Counted from the stretch's first letter, positions 45,320-54,388 are shown. The stretch is 64,000 nt of DNA from Xenorhabdus nematophila ATCC 19061 (GCF_000252955.1 NC_014170.1:62001-126000), one strand, 5' to 3'. Numbers and translations are program-made. Notes: a model not told the origin generated them from the sequence alone.

Positions 45320-47104
45320 ATGTGGTCAGACAAGGAATCATCAGAAGATTACCTAAATTTTGGAGAAGTATCCCAATTAGCCGTCGATGTGCTCACTACC
45401 GAAGGTATGTTACCAGTATCGATAGGCATTTTTGGTAATTGGGGTGCTGGCAAATCCTCACTCTTGAAACTGATAGAGCAAAAACTTGAGAAAGATGATA
45501 AGGATTGGATTGTTATCAACTTTGACTCCTGGCTCTATCAAGGTTATGACGACGCTCGAGCTGCGCTTCTTGAAGTTATAGCTACATCATTGACGAAAGC
45601 TGCGGATGGGAATGCCTCCATCGTCTCAAAAGCGAAGAAACTCCTTAGTCGGGTAGATGGATTTAGGGCAATGGGGTTCTTGGCTGAAGGAGCGGCTTTA
45701 TTTGCCGGAGTTCCTACTGGGGGCTTTCTTGCTAGAGGTTTGGGAGCATTAAGAAATGTTTCAGATGGAATACAAAGTCAGGAAGAGTACGAAGATTTAG
45801 GCAATCTGGCTAAAGAAAGTAAGGAGAAGGTTGGTAATTTGCTCAAGCCAGAGGTGAAAAAAAGCCCTCCTCAACAGATTGAAGCTTTCCGTAAGGAATA
45901 TGGGGAAATTTTAGAAGAGCTTGGTAAGCCACTTATAGTGATAATAGATAATCTTGATCGCTGCCTCCCTGCTAACGCTATTCATACGCTTGAAGCTATC
46001 AGGTTATTCCTTTTCTTAACTAATACTGCCTTTATCATTGCAGCAGATGAGGACATGATTCGTTCTTCTGTGTCTGATTACTTCAAGGGGGCATCACAGC
46101 GCCATCAGATAGATTATCTCGATAAGCTCATCCAGGTTCCTATTCGGGTGCCAAAAGCTGGAGTGCGTGAGATTCGTTCATATCTGTTCATGCTTTATGC
46201 TATTGAACATGGCTTAAAAGGCGAAAAACTTACCAATCTCCGTGATGGTTTAGAAAGGGCATTACAGCATTCCTGGAAAGATGAACCAATCTCACGCCAG
46301 GACGTCCTGAAAATGACTGGTGAATCCGAGGATAGTAATCTAGCTTTGGCATTTGCACGTGCGGACCGTATTGCTCCTGTATTAGCGAACTCTCCAATAA
46401 TCCATGGCAATCCCAGAATCGTTAAGCGTTTGCTGAATGTTGTGAAAATGCGTTCTCAAATTGCTAAGCGACGAGCAATGCCTTTGGATGAAGCAATTAT
46501 CACTAAGTTAGTAATCTTTGAACGATGTGTCGGAGTAGATGGTACTGCTGATTTATATCACCTCGTGGATATTGAACAAGGTATGCCCCAGCTACTAAAA
46601 CAGCTTGAGGATACTAACGGTCAAGTACCTTCGGAAGCGCCAAAGACATGGACTGATAATCCAACAACTAAAGCTTTCATTGCTCAATGGGCTCAGCTTG
46701 AACCGCGCCTTGGTGGAATTGATTTGAGAGCCGCTATATACCTATCCAGAGAAACTATGCCAATAGGTGCATATGTGGTCGGTTTATCACCATCTGGACG
46801 GGAAGTACTGAATGCACTTATTGAACTGAAAAATACCAGTTCTCCTACAGCAGAAGACCTTTTGAAAACGCTTCCTCGTGAAGAGCAAGTACCTGTAATG
46901 GAAGGTTTAATTAGCCAATTAAGGCAAGTGTCAGATTGGGCTCGTAAACCTAAGGGTTTTTCCGGTGCATGCCTCTTAGCCCGCCATTCGGCAGATGCGG
47001 CCAGTATATTAATTCGTTTTTTGCAGGAGTTGCAACTGGGGATGAAACGGCCAGCGTGGATGACTGCAGCACTAAAAGATGAGCAATGGAATAAGGACGC
47101 TTAA
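45320..47104 (+). CDS. qatA: QatA, KAP-family P-loop NTPase of the Qat anti-phage system
   Basis: A 594-residue protein with the KAP NTPase layout: Walker A GNWGAGKS at 39-46, NFDSWLYQGYDDARAALL, a Gly-rich hydrophobic insert around 115-145, Walker B LIVIIDNLDRC (205-215) and FIIAADEDMIRSSVSDYFKG. In QatABCD, described as a four-gene anti-phage system, this ATPase acts with the QueC-like QatC and TatD-like QatD. ATG follows AAGGGGT. The next gene starts at the stop (TAATG). The mechanism is not known in detail. Confidence 0.9.
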   Translation: MWSDKESSEDYLNFGEVSQLAVDVLTTEGMLPVSIGIFGNWGAGKSSLLKLIEQKLEKDDKDWIVINFDSWLYQGYDDARAALLEVIATSLTKAADGNASIVSKAKKLLSRVDGFRAMGFLAEGAALFAGVPTGGFLARGLGALRNVSDGIQSQEEYEDLGNLAKESKEKVGNLLKPEVKKSPPQQIEAFRKEYGEILEELGKPLIVIIDNLDRCLPANAIHTLEAIRLFLFLTNTAFIIAADEDMIRSSVSDYFKGASQRHQIDYLDKLIQVPIRVPKAGVREIRSYLFMLYAIEHGLKGEKLTNLRDGLERALQHSWKDEPISRQDVLKMTGESEDSNLALAFARADRIAPVLANSPIIHGNPRIVKRLLNVVKMRSQIAKRRAMPLDEAIITKLVIFERCVGVDGTADLYHLVDIEQGMPQLLKQLEDTNGQVPSEAPKTWTDNPTTKAFIAQWAQLEPRLGGIDLRAAIYLSRETMPIGAYVVGLSPSGREVLNALIELKNTSSPTAEDLLKTLPREEQVPVMEGLISQLRQVSDWARKPKGFSGACLLARHSADAASILIRFLQELQLGMKRPAWMTAALKDEQWNKDA

Positions 47105-47856
47105 TGGGAACTTCACAATCAAGTACAGGTCCAGGTGGTGGTTCTCCACTAGTTCCACCTTGGGCTGATGATCAGCCACAGCAACCCTTGCCCCCGCCAC
47201 AAGAAAGAAGGTTTGCGCCGTTCCGGGAATCTTTGGGAAATGCGGTTTTAAACGGTAATAGAGCAGACTTCAGAAAAGCTATAGGGCATTACGCGCGAAA
47301 AGCCTCTGGAGGGAGCGGTAGTGCAGCTCGACGATTAGGGAGTGTCACACAGGCAGGGGGCGGATTGTTTGGGGCATTGGCGGGAATGCCTGCGGCTCCA
47401 GGAGAACCAAGCATTGATTTGGGCAGTTTGGCTGGCCTTCCATGCGAAATGGCAATATCAGCTATTGCTCAAGCTTTAACATCACAGGATGGTGATTCAG
47501 AAAAGATTTGTGCAGCCATGAACCATGCCTTAGTGGAGGCTCTCGATGGTGTAGCAATCTTCGATCCCCAAAAAATAACTGATGGTGTGATCGTTGACAC
47601 AATGATTTGTTATCTAGCTGAAAGCATTTTTCTGCAAATGGTCATGGATTCTAACAAGGCATGGAATAAAGCAGATACTCCTTCAAAAGCCATCCATGCA
47701 GAAACTGAACTTCGAGAATTGATCAAAGTTGTTGTTGATAAGCATATGGCTCCAAAACTTGTCGGTAACATCAGAACTTTTTCGAAAAATCAAATGATTA
47801 ATATTGAGCGTCAGGTAATCATTGAGGCTTGGCAAGAATGGGAGGCTTACCAATGA
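47104..47856 (+). CDS. qatB: QatB, partner protein of the Qat system
   Basis: A 250-residue protein beginning with a Pro/Gly-rich disordered stretch (GTSQSSTGPGGGSPLVPPWA), followed by a helical body (NAVLNGNRADFRKAIGHYAR; GSLAGLPCEMAISAIAQALT). This matches the layout of QatB proteins, which have no known enzymatic domain. Its start overlaps qatA and its stop overlaps qatC, so the complex is probably made in fixed ratio. Confidence 0.85.
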   Translation: MGTSQSSTGPGGGSPLVPPWADDQPQQPLPPPQERRFAPFRESLGNAVLNGNRADFRKAIGHYARKASGGSGSAARRLGSVTQAGGGLFGALAGMPAAPGEPSIDLGSLAGLPCEMAISAIAQALTSQDGDSEKICAAMNHALVEALDGVAIFDPQKITDGVIVDTMICYLAESIFLQMVMDSNKAWNKADTPSKAIHAETELRELIKVVVDKHMAPKLVGNIRTFSKNQMINIERQVIIEAWQEWEAYQ

Positions 47857-49157
47857 CACAATTAGTTTTCCATCATGATCATCGTCTCTTACCGTCAGCA
47901 GGTGATAGCTTGTTGCCCGTACAGCTCTATGGATTAAGCGGGCAGGGTCGGGGTGATATATCTATTATTGGGAATCCTGCGATTGATCGAATTAAGCGCT
48001 TGGGAGTCAAAATTCCAGCTCAGGTCATGGATTTTTTGAGCATCGCACTAGCGGTTACAGCCGCCGATACCTTCGTTCAGCGTGAAAGCTCTGAGGATGG
48101 TTGGACTCGCCAATTCTCGTTACGACTTCCCCTTCATGAGCCATCTCGATGGATTGCTCTTAAGAAGGAGCTTGAAAGCGCTTTGCATTTCCTTAGTGGA
48201 GACATCTGGGATTTTGAATTTTGTAACGGTGGTTATGTACCACCAGAACCGTATAGCCAGCATTCAAAATTTCATCTGATTAAACTCAAAGATCTTGACT
48301 GCGTCAGCTTATTTTCGGGCGGATTGGATTCGGCTATTGGCGCAATAGATCTTCTTGCAGCAGGGCGTGCCCCGCTTTTGGTTAGTCATGCTTATAAAGG
48401 AGACAAGTCACGCCAAGATCAGATTGCTGAAAAATTAAATGGTCGATACTCACGGTTTGAAATTAATGCTGATCCGCATATATATCAAGGTGATACTGAG
48501 ATTACGATGCGAACGCGTAGCCTCAATTTTCTTGCCTTTGCGGCTGTTGGCGCTTGTGCTGTACAAGAAGTATCTCAACAAGAAAAGGTCGATCTGTTTG
48601 TGCCTGAAAATGGGTTTATCTCGCTAAATGCGCCACTAACCCCACGAAGGATAGGTACGCTGAGCACACGAACTACACATCCACATTTTATTACGAGCGT
48701 ACAAAAGCTCTTTGATGCGGCCGGTATTCCTTGCCAAATAATCAATCCATATCAGTTCAAAACAAAGGGGCAAATGGCCTCCCAATGCTTGAATAAGCAA
48801 CTATTATCTGAAGTCGTGGAAAGTACAGTATCTTGCAGTCATTGGAAACGCCGGAATCAGCAGTGCGGAGTGTGTGTACCGTGCATCATTCGACGGGCAT
48901 CGCTTCATGCTGGGGGGATTGATAAAGACGCTGATTATACTTTTCAGTCCCTAGCTAAAGTAATAAATGAAATTGATCGCAGGGATGATCTCATGGCTCT
49001 TAGGATTGCGATCGCACAGAAATCGACTTTGAAAATAGGAACATGGATCGCCAAAAGCGGTCCTTTGCCTACGGCAACATTCAATAATTTTAAGCAGGTG
49101 TTTATAGACGGCCTGGATGAGGTCGAAAGCTACTTACTAAGTGAGAGCATAGTGTGA
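47853..49157 (+). CDS. qatC: QatC, QueC-like PP-loop enzyme of the Qat system
   Basis: The start is ATG 47853, overlapping the qatB stop (ATGA); upstream in-frame codons to 47829 lie inside qatB. The PP-loop SGGLDS is at 155-160. The C-terminal Cys cluster (CSHWKRRNQQCGVCVPC) matches the zinc site of QueC (7-cyano-7-deazaguanine synthase). The N-terminal ~145 residues are an extra domain typical of QatC. It suggests a nucleobase- or protein-modifying step in defence. Confidence 0.9.
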   Translation: MTQLVFHHDHRLLPSAGDSLLPVQLYGLSGQGRGDISIIGNPAIDRIKRLGVKIPAQVMDFLSIALAVTAADTFVQRESSEDGWTRQFSLRLPLHEPSRWIALKKELESALHFLSGDIWDFEFCNGGYVPPEPYSQHSKFHLIKLKDLDCVSLFSGGLDSAIGAIDLLAAGRAPLLVSHAYKGDKSRQDQIAEKLNGRYSRFEINADPHIYQGDTEITMRTRSLNFLAFAAVGACAVQEVSQQEKVDLFVPENGFISLNAPLTPRRIGTLSTRTTHPHFITSVQKLFDAAGIPCQIINPYQFKTKGQMASQCLNKQLLSEVVESTVSCSHWKRRNQQCGVCVPCIIRRASLHAGGIDKDADYTFQSLAKVINEIDRRDDLMALRIAIAQKSTLKIGTWIAKSGPLPTATFNNFKQVFIDGLDEVESYLLSESIV

Positions 49158-49879
49158 GCATCGATATGCACTGTCATCTCGACTTATATTCTCAGCCAGA
49201 ACAAGTGGCTGAGGAATGCAAGCGTCGAGGGACTTATATACTGTCGGTTACAACGACACCTAGAGCATGGCATGGGACCTCTTCACTAGCCAAAGGAAGC
49301 CAACGAATCCGAACAGCTCTTGGGCTTCATCCCCAAATAGCACATCAAAGATCGCATGAGTTAGAGCTATTTGATTCACTGCTTTCGGAAACTAGGTACA
49401 TTGGCGAAATAGGGCTTGATGGTGGTAAGGGATTTAAAGAGCATTGGGACATCCAGTTGAAGGTATTCCGACACATACTCAATAACGTAAATCGTGCTGG
49501 AGGCAAGATTATGACTATCCATAGCCGAGGAAGTGCGTCAGTTGTCCTCGATGAGATCGAAAATATTGATGGGGTAGCAGTATTGCATTGGTTCACAGGG
49601 ACACCTAAGCAGCTTGAAAGGGCAATCGATTTAGGGTGTTGGTTTTCAGTGGGGCCAGCAATGCTCGATACAATAAAGGGAAAGTCCTTAGCTTTGAAAA
49701 TTCCCAAATCACGCATTCTTACAGAAACAGATGGGCCATTTGGTAAGTTTCGTAATGACCCACTAATGCCATGGGACAGTGAGATTGCAGAGAAGCAGCT
49801 AACCACATTATGGGACATGAGCCAGATGGAGGTTAAAGCTCAGCTTTTTGAAAATTTTAGAGAGTTATGTAAATTGTAA
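49154..49879 (+). CDS. qatD: QatD, TatD-like metal-dependent hydrolase of the Qat system
   Basis: A 241-residue protein with a GTG start overlapping the qatC stop. It has the TatD metal ligands: HCHLD (His6, His8), EIGLDGG (Glu), TIHSRGS (His), LHWFTG (His) and TETDGPFG (Asp). TatD proteins are DNases; in Qat this one is needed for defence. 79 bp later the transposon ends, so qatABCD is the distal cargo of Tn F. Confidence 0.9.
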   Translation: MSIDMHCHLDLYSQPEQVAEECKRRGTYILSVTTTPRAWHGTSSLAKGSQRIRTALGLHPQIAHQRSHELELFDSLLSETRYIGEIGLDGGKGFKEHWDIQLKVFRHILNNVNRAGGKIMTIHSRGSASVVLDEIENIDGVAVLHWFTGTPKQLERAIDLGCWFSVGPAMLDTIKGKSLALKIPKSRILTETDGPFGKFRNDPLMPWDSEIAEKQLTTLWDMSQMEVKAQLFENFRELCKL

Positions 49880-49958
49880 AATATCGTGGATATCCGTTGC
49901 CATATCATGCTGGAACACCACGCTGACAAAATTTTGGCGGCTTCCGGCTTACAACCCC

Positions 49959-50219
49959 AAAATCGCTTAAAAAAACAGGCCGTGCAACCAGTTCAAGCCC
50001 AGCATTACCAAACTCATCAATTTTCAGCACCGCCAATCCGGTTTTAACAAATTCATTCACTGCGGCTTTATTCGATGTAATATCATGACCAGTATATAGA
50101 TTTGTATTCGTGTCATAGGTGGAATTATCAGAAAAACTCAATGGACGTTGTTTTACGTGGGCGGACGCTATGGCTACTATCAAACTAAAAAACGAATTAG
50201 AATTTTGCATTTTTAGCAT
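49959..50219 (-). pseudogene. Exported protein truncated by Tn F
   Basis: The start is ATG 50219 (MLKMQNSNSFFSLIVAIASA) after AAAGG. It has a signal-peptide-like N terminus, then PLSFSDNSTYDTNTNLYTGH and VKTGLAVLKIDEFGNAGLEL. The native part stops at LSDFG, where the transposon repeat begins (frame ends 49905). Family not recognised. It lies 43 bp behind the triple-XRE gene on the same strand and may be its regulated partner. Confidence 0.45.
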
Positions 50220-50262
50220 TGCAAACACCTTTAACTAAAATCTAGTGATATGGGGCAATGGG

Positions 50263-51138
50263 TTAAATCTTGGAATAACTATCCATAAACAGTCCACTAT
50301 CCGAACTTTTAAGTGATGTAAGTGGAAAGTCGTCATCCAAACTGGAATAGTCTATAAAAAACCAATCAATAGGAGTATTTAATGCAATGGCAATAATGAC
50401 TAAATCAGTCGAAGTTATTCTTTTCTTCCCTGTTTCATATCTGGATAATGTTTGTTGGTTCATGCCAGCCTGTTTAGCCAAGCCCTGTAAGGTGACATTC
50501 AGTTTCTTTCTCCGTACACGGATGCGTTGACCAATATTTTTAGCCATCATCTCTAATTCTGGTTTATCCATGATTTTGGTCGGTGTAGTCGGTAAATGAC
50601 TAGAAGTGTTCACCTCTAAATCAGGGTGGCAATCTATAAAAAACCAACTGATCGGAATACCTAGAGCAAGAGCGATGTTCACCAAATGATCTATATGTAT
50701 TCTATTTTTCCCGTGTTCATTCCTGGATATTTGTTGTTGAGACAAGCCAACACTGAGACCTAAAGCCGCAGCTGTTAACATCATGGTTTTCCGCCATATC
50801 TGGATGCGTAAACCAATATTTTTAGTAACCGCACCTGTTGTTAATGTGTCCATAATAAAACCATCTGATACATGCGGCAGCTTACTGGCATTGCTCACAT
50901 ATAAATCAGAGTATAAATCGATAAAAAACCACCCAGTCGGAGTATTCAATCCAGCAGAGATTTGGATCAAATGAGACAACGGGATGTCATCCAACCCTGT
51001 TTCATACATGATTAACTGTGCTTCCGAGATCCCGGTATGTTGAGCTAAAGTGTGAGTCGATAATCCCGCCTCTTTTCTCCGTATACAGACACGTTGACCA
51101 ATACTTTTAAAAAACACATCCAACATTGCTTTATCCAT
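50263..51138 (-). CDS. Regulator with three tandem XRE/Cro HTH domains
   Basis: A 291-residue protein made of three copies of one module: HTH_3 at about 11-75, 106-168 and 200-263. Each starts IGQR/IGLR-x-x-R, ends with a W-F-F-I-D motif (TGWFFIDLYSDL, ISWFFIDCHPDL, IDWFFIDYSSL) and is followed by a linker that finishes with MD. The third copy is closest to a canonical XRE domain (LQGLAKQAGMNQQTLSRYETG), the first the most diverged. Single-domain versions are common in Xenorhabdus/Photorhabdus. Three in one chain could bind three operator half-sites or recognise several promoters. Likely a repressor of the exported-protein gene behind it. Confidence 0.85.
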   Translation of the reverse strand: MDKAMLDVFFKSIGQRVCIRRKEAGLSTHTLAQHTGISEAQLIMYETGLDDIPLSHLIQISAGLNTPTGWFFIDLYSDLYVSNASKLPHVSDGFIMDTLTTGAVTKNIGLRIQIWRKTMMLTAAALGLSVGLSQQQISRNEHGKNRIHIDHLVNIALALGIPISWFFIDCHPDLEVNTSSHLPTTPTKIMDKPELEMMAKNIGQRIRVRRKKLNVTLQGLAKQAGMNQQTLSRYETGKKRITSTDLVIIAIALNTPIDWFFIDYSSLDDDFPLTSLKSSDSGLFMDSYSKI

Positions 51139-51562
51139 TAAATTCTCTATGAAAACGGTTTGCTATTCTGGTGTTACATTCAGACAGCAAAAATAATTTA
51201 CTTGGGAGTAACGCCTCGGCGCTTTCTATTAATCTTTGGGAAGACAAAGCGATGTCTCCCAAACATAAAACCCGTTAAAAATTCATAAAAAACCCCTGTA
51301 AAAACAGGGGAATATAGGATAGATGGTTAAATATTATATTGAGAGTTGTTTCGGGTAAAACTACTGGTATTGTCATAGAAACTAGTTCAACAGCTACATT
51401 GTGTTATCATAACAAATTGAAACTAATTTTTTCCCTGATGAAAATGTAACTGATTATACAAATTGTCGTACGGATACGGTGATGAATCCATGTAACTAAC
51501 ACTAATAGATATATTTTATAAAAAACTGGAACTTTTAGTCCTCTGAAAAGGATTTTGTAATA
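51139..51562. other. Divergent intergenic region between two XRE genes
   Basis: 424 bp without a gene. It contains a minus-strand intrinsic terminator at about 51285-51310 and should hold the promoters of both regulators. An inverted pair CTCCCAAA/TTTGGGAAG is seen near 51232-51260. Confidence 0.5.
51285..51310 (-). terminator. Rho-independent terminator, minus strand
   Basis: On the minus strand: CCCCTGT, TTTT, ACAGGGG followed by TTTTTT. It lies 150 bp upstream of the triple-XRE gene, so it ends an unseen transcript or acts as a leader attenuator. Confidence 0.7.
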
Positions 51563-51973
51563 GTGATAGAAAATAGTCAAGCTAAAACTATTCAAAAAAA
51601 TATATACATGAATGCAAATAGGTTAATCGAAGCCCGAAAATTCCGAGGATTATCACAACGGGAGCTAGGAGAGGCATTGGGGATCACTGACTCAGAGACA
51701 GCGGGGCAACACATCAGTAAATATGAGCGTGGCGTGAGGTTACCGCCATACAAGACCGTCCGTGAGATCGCTAAAATATTGGATATGCCCCCTTGTTATT
51801 TTTATATTGATGATGATGATTTATCCGCCGAAGAGGTGCAAATTTTCTATGAAAAATGCCTTTCTCATAAATCGGAAAGACGCTTCATTTCTGACCTTAT
51901 AGAAAAAAATCAGGAATATGAAAAAGTGATCAATAGCATAAAGAAAACGGTAAATTCGGTAAAAACCTCCTGA
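51563..51973 (+). CDS. XRE-family transcriptional regulator
   Basis: A 136-residue protein with GTG start preceded by AAAAGGA; an ATG at 51608 (MNANRLIEARKFRGLSQREL) is possible but has no ribosome site. HTH_3 spans about 18-75 (LSQRELGEALGITDSETAGQHISKYERG in two helices), followed by the phage-repressor-like CYFYIDDDDL and a coiled-coil-like C terminus (FISDLIEKNQEYEKVINSIK). A DNA-binding repressor of plasmid or phage type. A strong terminator follows. Confidence 0.85.
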   Translation: MIENSQAKTIQKNIYMNANRLIEARKFRGLSQRELGEALGITDSETAGQHISKYERGVRLPPYKTVREIAKILDMPPCYFYIDDDDLSAEEVQIFYEKCLSHKSERRFISDLIEKNQEYEKVINSIKKTVNSVKTS

Positions 51974-51990
51974 GATAGATACACTCTCAA

Positions 51991-52033
51991 CTATATTACC
52001 CTTATTCATGCCAAGTATGAATAAGGGTAATAT
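51991..52033. terminator. 18-bp stem-loop after the XRE gene
   Basis: TATATTACCCTTATTCAT, loop GCCAAGT, ATGAATAAGGGTAATATA, perfect in both arms. Its position 18 bp after the stop codon suggests a terminator, possibly in both directions. 52034-52159 has no gene. Confidence 0.7.
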
Positions 52034-52159
52034 AATTCAATGCGTTATAACTAAAATTTACTTCCAGCCTTTTTAGCGTATTGCAGCTAGGTAGTATCCA
52101 ATAAAATATCCCTTACCAAAAACGTCTTACGACAGGGCTGACAGAGGTAACAGCGACGA

Positions 52160-52353
52160 TTGAGCATGCAGCAGATGCAATGGAGCCAGCAAGGTGCGCA
52201 TTACTTACTCCAGACCCGCACAGCCGTACTTAATGATGATTTGAAAACCCAATTTGAGCATTGGTATCCGGGCATAAAATTAGGTGACGAAACGGAGCAT
52301 TCTTGGACAGAAAAGATTGCTGCATAAGTGCCCCACAGATTTTTATGGTCTCG
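52160..52353 (+). mobile_element. ISKra4 remnant (copy 3), left end
   Basis: The plus strand encodes the last ~50 residues of the transposase (MQWSQQGAHYLLQTRTAVLN, EHWYPGIKLGDETEH), stop at 52327, followed by the inverted terminal repeat ending GGTCTC at 52353. The rest of the element is gone. Confidence 0.85.
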
Positions 52354-52381
52354 TACAAATGGGGTCGGTTCCGGCTGGGGG

Positions 52382-52570
52382 CGAAATGACCCCCATAAGA
52401 ATGAAGTTCACCCTGGAGTTAACAGACCAGCCTTGCGGGGTTACCTGATACTCCGTATCGGATAAAGTGAAATAGTATTCTCGTTCCGCCAAAGTAAATC
52501 GAGGCAGGCCAAAATAGTCCTGAATTTCAGGCTGGGTCAGTATAGTCAGGCGCTTTTTATTGGTATTCAT
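52382..52570 (-). pseudogene. tnpA: Tn3-family tnpA N-terminal fragment (Tn G)
   Basis: The frame starts MNTNKKRLTILTQPEIQDYF and covers about 60 residues of the DUF4158 region (GLPRFTLAEREYYFTLSD) before it is lost at the ISKra4 remnant (frame end 52343). It is divergent from the KilA-N gene. Confidence 0.75.
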
Positions 52571-52702
52571 TTTTTTAATTCTTAATATGGCAGGGCTACA
52601 TTGAGTATGTCACTTTATACTTTCCTTACTACCTTTAATAGACATAGATTTATATACAGTTTATATTACATCTTTCCCTCCGTATTTAGGCTCAAACAAG
52701 GC

Positions 52703-52730
52703 TGTCATTTAAACGTTCGTTTAACTGACA
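52703..52730. promoter_or_regulatory. Imperfect 13-bp palindrome, operator or res subsite
   Basis: TGTCATTTAAACG, TT, CGTTTAACTGACA: arms pair at 12 of 13 positions. It lies between the tnpA remnant and the KilA-N gene, where a Tn3 res site would be. Confidence 0.55.
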
Positions 52731-52754
52731 CATCAAAAGCGAGAAGAAAGGTTT

Positions 52755-53585
52755 ATGGCGCAAAAAATTGATGTCCGGGGTATAAAAGTCTCTGTCTTTT
52801 CCGACAAACAAGATGACTATATATCGCTATCAGACATCGCCAAGTACAAAGATGGCGACCGCGGTGATTACATTCTGCAAAACTGGATGAGAAACCGCAG
52901 CACCATTGAGTTTATCGGTTTGTGGGAACAGCTCCATAATCCCGATTTTAATTCCATCGAATTCGATGGATTTAAACATGAAGCGGGCGCAAACAGTTTC
53001 TCTCTCACGCCAAAACGCTGGATCACAACCACCCATGCAATAGGGATCATCTCGAAAGCGGGCAGATATGGCGGAACTTATGCGCATCGGGATATTGCTT
53101 TTGAGTTTGCTTCCTGGATCAGCGCGGAGTTTAAGCTCTATCTATTAAAAGAATTCCAGCGGCTCAAACAAGCAGAAAATGAACAGAAAAATCTGGAATG
53201 GAATGTTTCGCGCACTCTGGCCAAGGTCAACTATCATATTCATACAGAGTCAATAAAAACGAACATTATTCCCGCCCTGGAGCTTAACCCAAAAGCAAGA
53301 AATTTTGCTTATGCTAATGAGGCCGATATATTGAATCTGGCGTTGTTTGGCAAGACAGCCAGTGACTGGCGCAAAGAGAACCCGGAACTAAAAGGCAATA
53401 TACGGGACTATGCCACACTGGAACAGCTTGTCGTGTTATCTAATTTAGAAAGCTTCAATGCTGAACTTATCGGACAAGGCCTCTCTGCAAACGACAGGTT
53501 CCAAAAGCTGAATCGCGTTGCGGTCAGTCAAATGGAGATCCTGATAGAAAACAAATCCATTGAAAAACTTAAACAATTAAAATAG
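52755..53585 (+). CDS. KilA-N domain protein, transposon passenger
   Basis: A 276-residue protein with a KilA-N domain at about 10-135: YISLSDIAKYKDGDRGDYIL, NWMRNRSTIEFIGLWE, and GRYGGTYAHRDIAFEFASWI. This DNA-binding fold is common in phages. The helical C terminus reads LNLALFGKTASDWRKENPEL, RDYATLEQLVVLSNLESFNA. It lies 7 bp before the resolvase gene, an arrangement found in some Tn3-family transposons. Role unknown; may influence resolution or immunity. Confidence 0.85.
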   Translation: MAQKIDVRGIKVSVFSDKQDDYISLSDIAKYKDGDRGDYILQNWMRNRSTIEFIGLWEQLHNPDFNSIEFDGFKHEAGANSFSLTPKRWITTTHAIGIISKAGRYGGTYAHRDIAFEFASWISAEFKLYLLKEFQRLKQAENEQKNLEWNVSRTLAKVNYHIHTESIKTNIIPALELNPKARNFAYANEADILNLALFGKTASDWRKENPELKGNIRDYATLEQLVVLSNLESFNAELIGQGLSANDRFQKLNRVAVSQMEILIENKSIEKLKQLK

Positions 53586-53592
53586 GCCGTTC

Positions 53593-54204
53593 ATGCGAAT
53601 TGGGTATACCCGTGTCTCCAAATCTGATGGAAGTCAGGTGCAGGATCTCCAACTGGATGCTTTACTTGCTGCCGGTGTCAATAAAGAAAACATCTATCAG
53701 GATGAAATATCCGGGAAATCAGACAAACGTCCTGGATTGGATGCCTGTTTGAAAGCCCTCAGGTCTGGCGATGTGTTAATGGTATGGAAGCTTGACAGGC
53801 TTGGCCGAAGCTTAAAACACCTGGTGAACACTATCCATGATCTTGCGGACCGAAAAATCGGATTTAAGGTACTGACCGGGCAGGGTGCAGAAATTGATAC
53901 GACGACGGCCAGTGGCAAATTGGTCTTTGGGATTTTTGCCGCGCTGGCCGAATTTGAACGGGAGTTGATCAGTGAACGAACAAAAGCAGGGCTGGCAGCG
54001 GCCAGAGCAAGAGGACGTGAAGGTGGACGTTCTTTTAAACTCACAAAATCTCAGGTTCGCCTGGCACAGGCTTCTATGAAAAGTAGGGATTGTAGCGTAT
54101 CTGAATTATGTGAAGAGCTTGGAATTAGCAGACAGGCTCTCTATAAGTATGTAGGGCCAGATGGGGAACTCAGAGAACACGGCAAAAGAGTATTAAAATC
54201 TTAG
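53593..54204 (+). CDS. tnpR: Serine resolvase of Tn G
   Basis: A 203-residue resolvase/invertase: MRIGYTRVSKSDGSQVQDLQ with the nucleophile Ser, GDVLMVWKLDRLGRSLKHLV, FGIFAALAEFERELISERTK and the HTH CSVSELCEELGISRQALYKY. Complete. Its own tnpA is deleted, so it can act only on res sites in trans or in other copies. Confidence 0.93.
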   Translation: MRIGYTRVSKSDGSQVQDLQLDALLAAGVNKENIYQDEISGKSDKRPGLDACLKALRSGDVLMVWKLDRLGRSLKHLVNTIHDLADRKIGFKVLTGQGAEIDTTTASGKLVFGIFAALAEFERELISERTKAGLAAARARGREGGRSFKLTKSQVRLAQASMKSRDCSVSELCEELGISRQALYKYVGPDGELREHGKRVLKS

Positions 54205-54388
54205 CGCTAACTGAGTACCCATTTTTTTCCTCATCAACTTTGAACCCTATCGGGGGATGGGCAAAAATAGCCCAGTATTGGCTCAAGGTTTGGGTAATCA
54301 CTGGGTTTATCATCCGATTAAAAAGAAAAATAAAGAGCAATGCTAAAAACGAAGCTCTTTCTCAATATAATTCAATGTGATATCTAAA

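Larger units (their letters stand above)
41097..49958. mobile_element. Tn3-family transposon Tn F carrying the Qat defence system
   Basis: Terminal repeats start GGGGTTGTAAGCGGGAAGCC at 41097 and GGGGTTGTAAGCCGGAAGCC (inverted, ending 49958). Within are tnpA (interrupted), res, tnpR, a small gene and qatABCD. The flanks differ: Tn E tnpA to the left, an exported-protein gene to the right. The 5-mers AAGAA and AAAAT do not match, so one side was exchanged after insertion. Confidence 0.9.

Noticed and set aside
47853..49157. Queuosine biosynthesis QueC
   Set aside because: The extra N-terminal domain and the neighbours qatA, qatB and qatD fit QatC; no queD, queE or queF lies nearby.
51407..51595. 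62-residue minus-strand frame between the XRE genes
   Set aside because: It lacks a ribosome site, overlaps the start of the plus-strand XRE gene, and has the low-complexity hydrophobic composition of AT-rich non-coding DNA.
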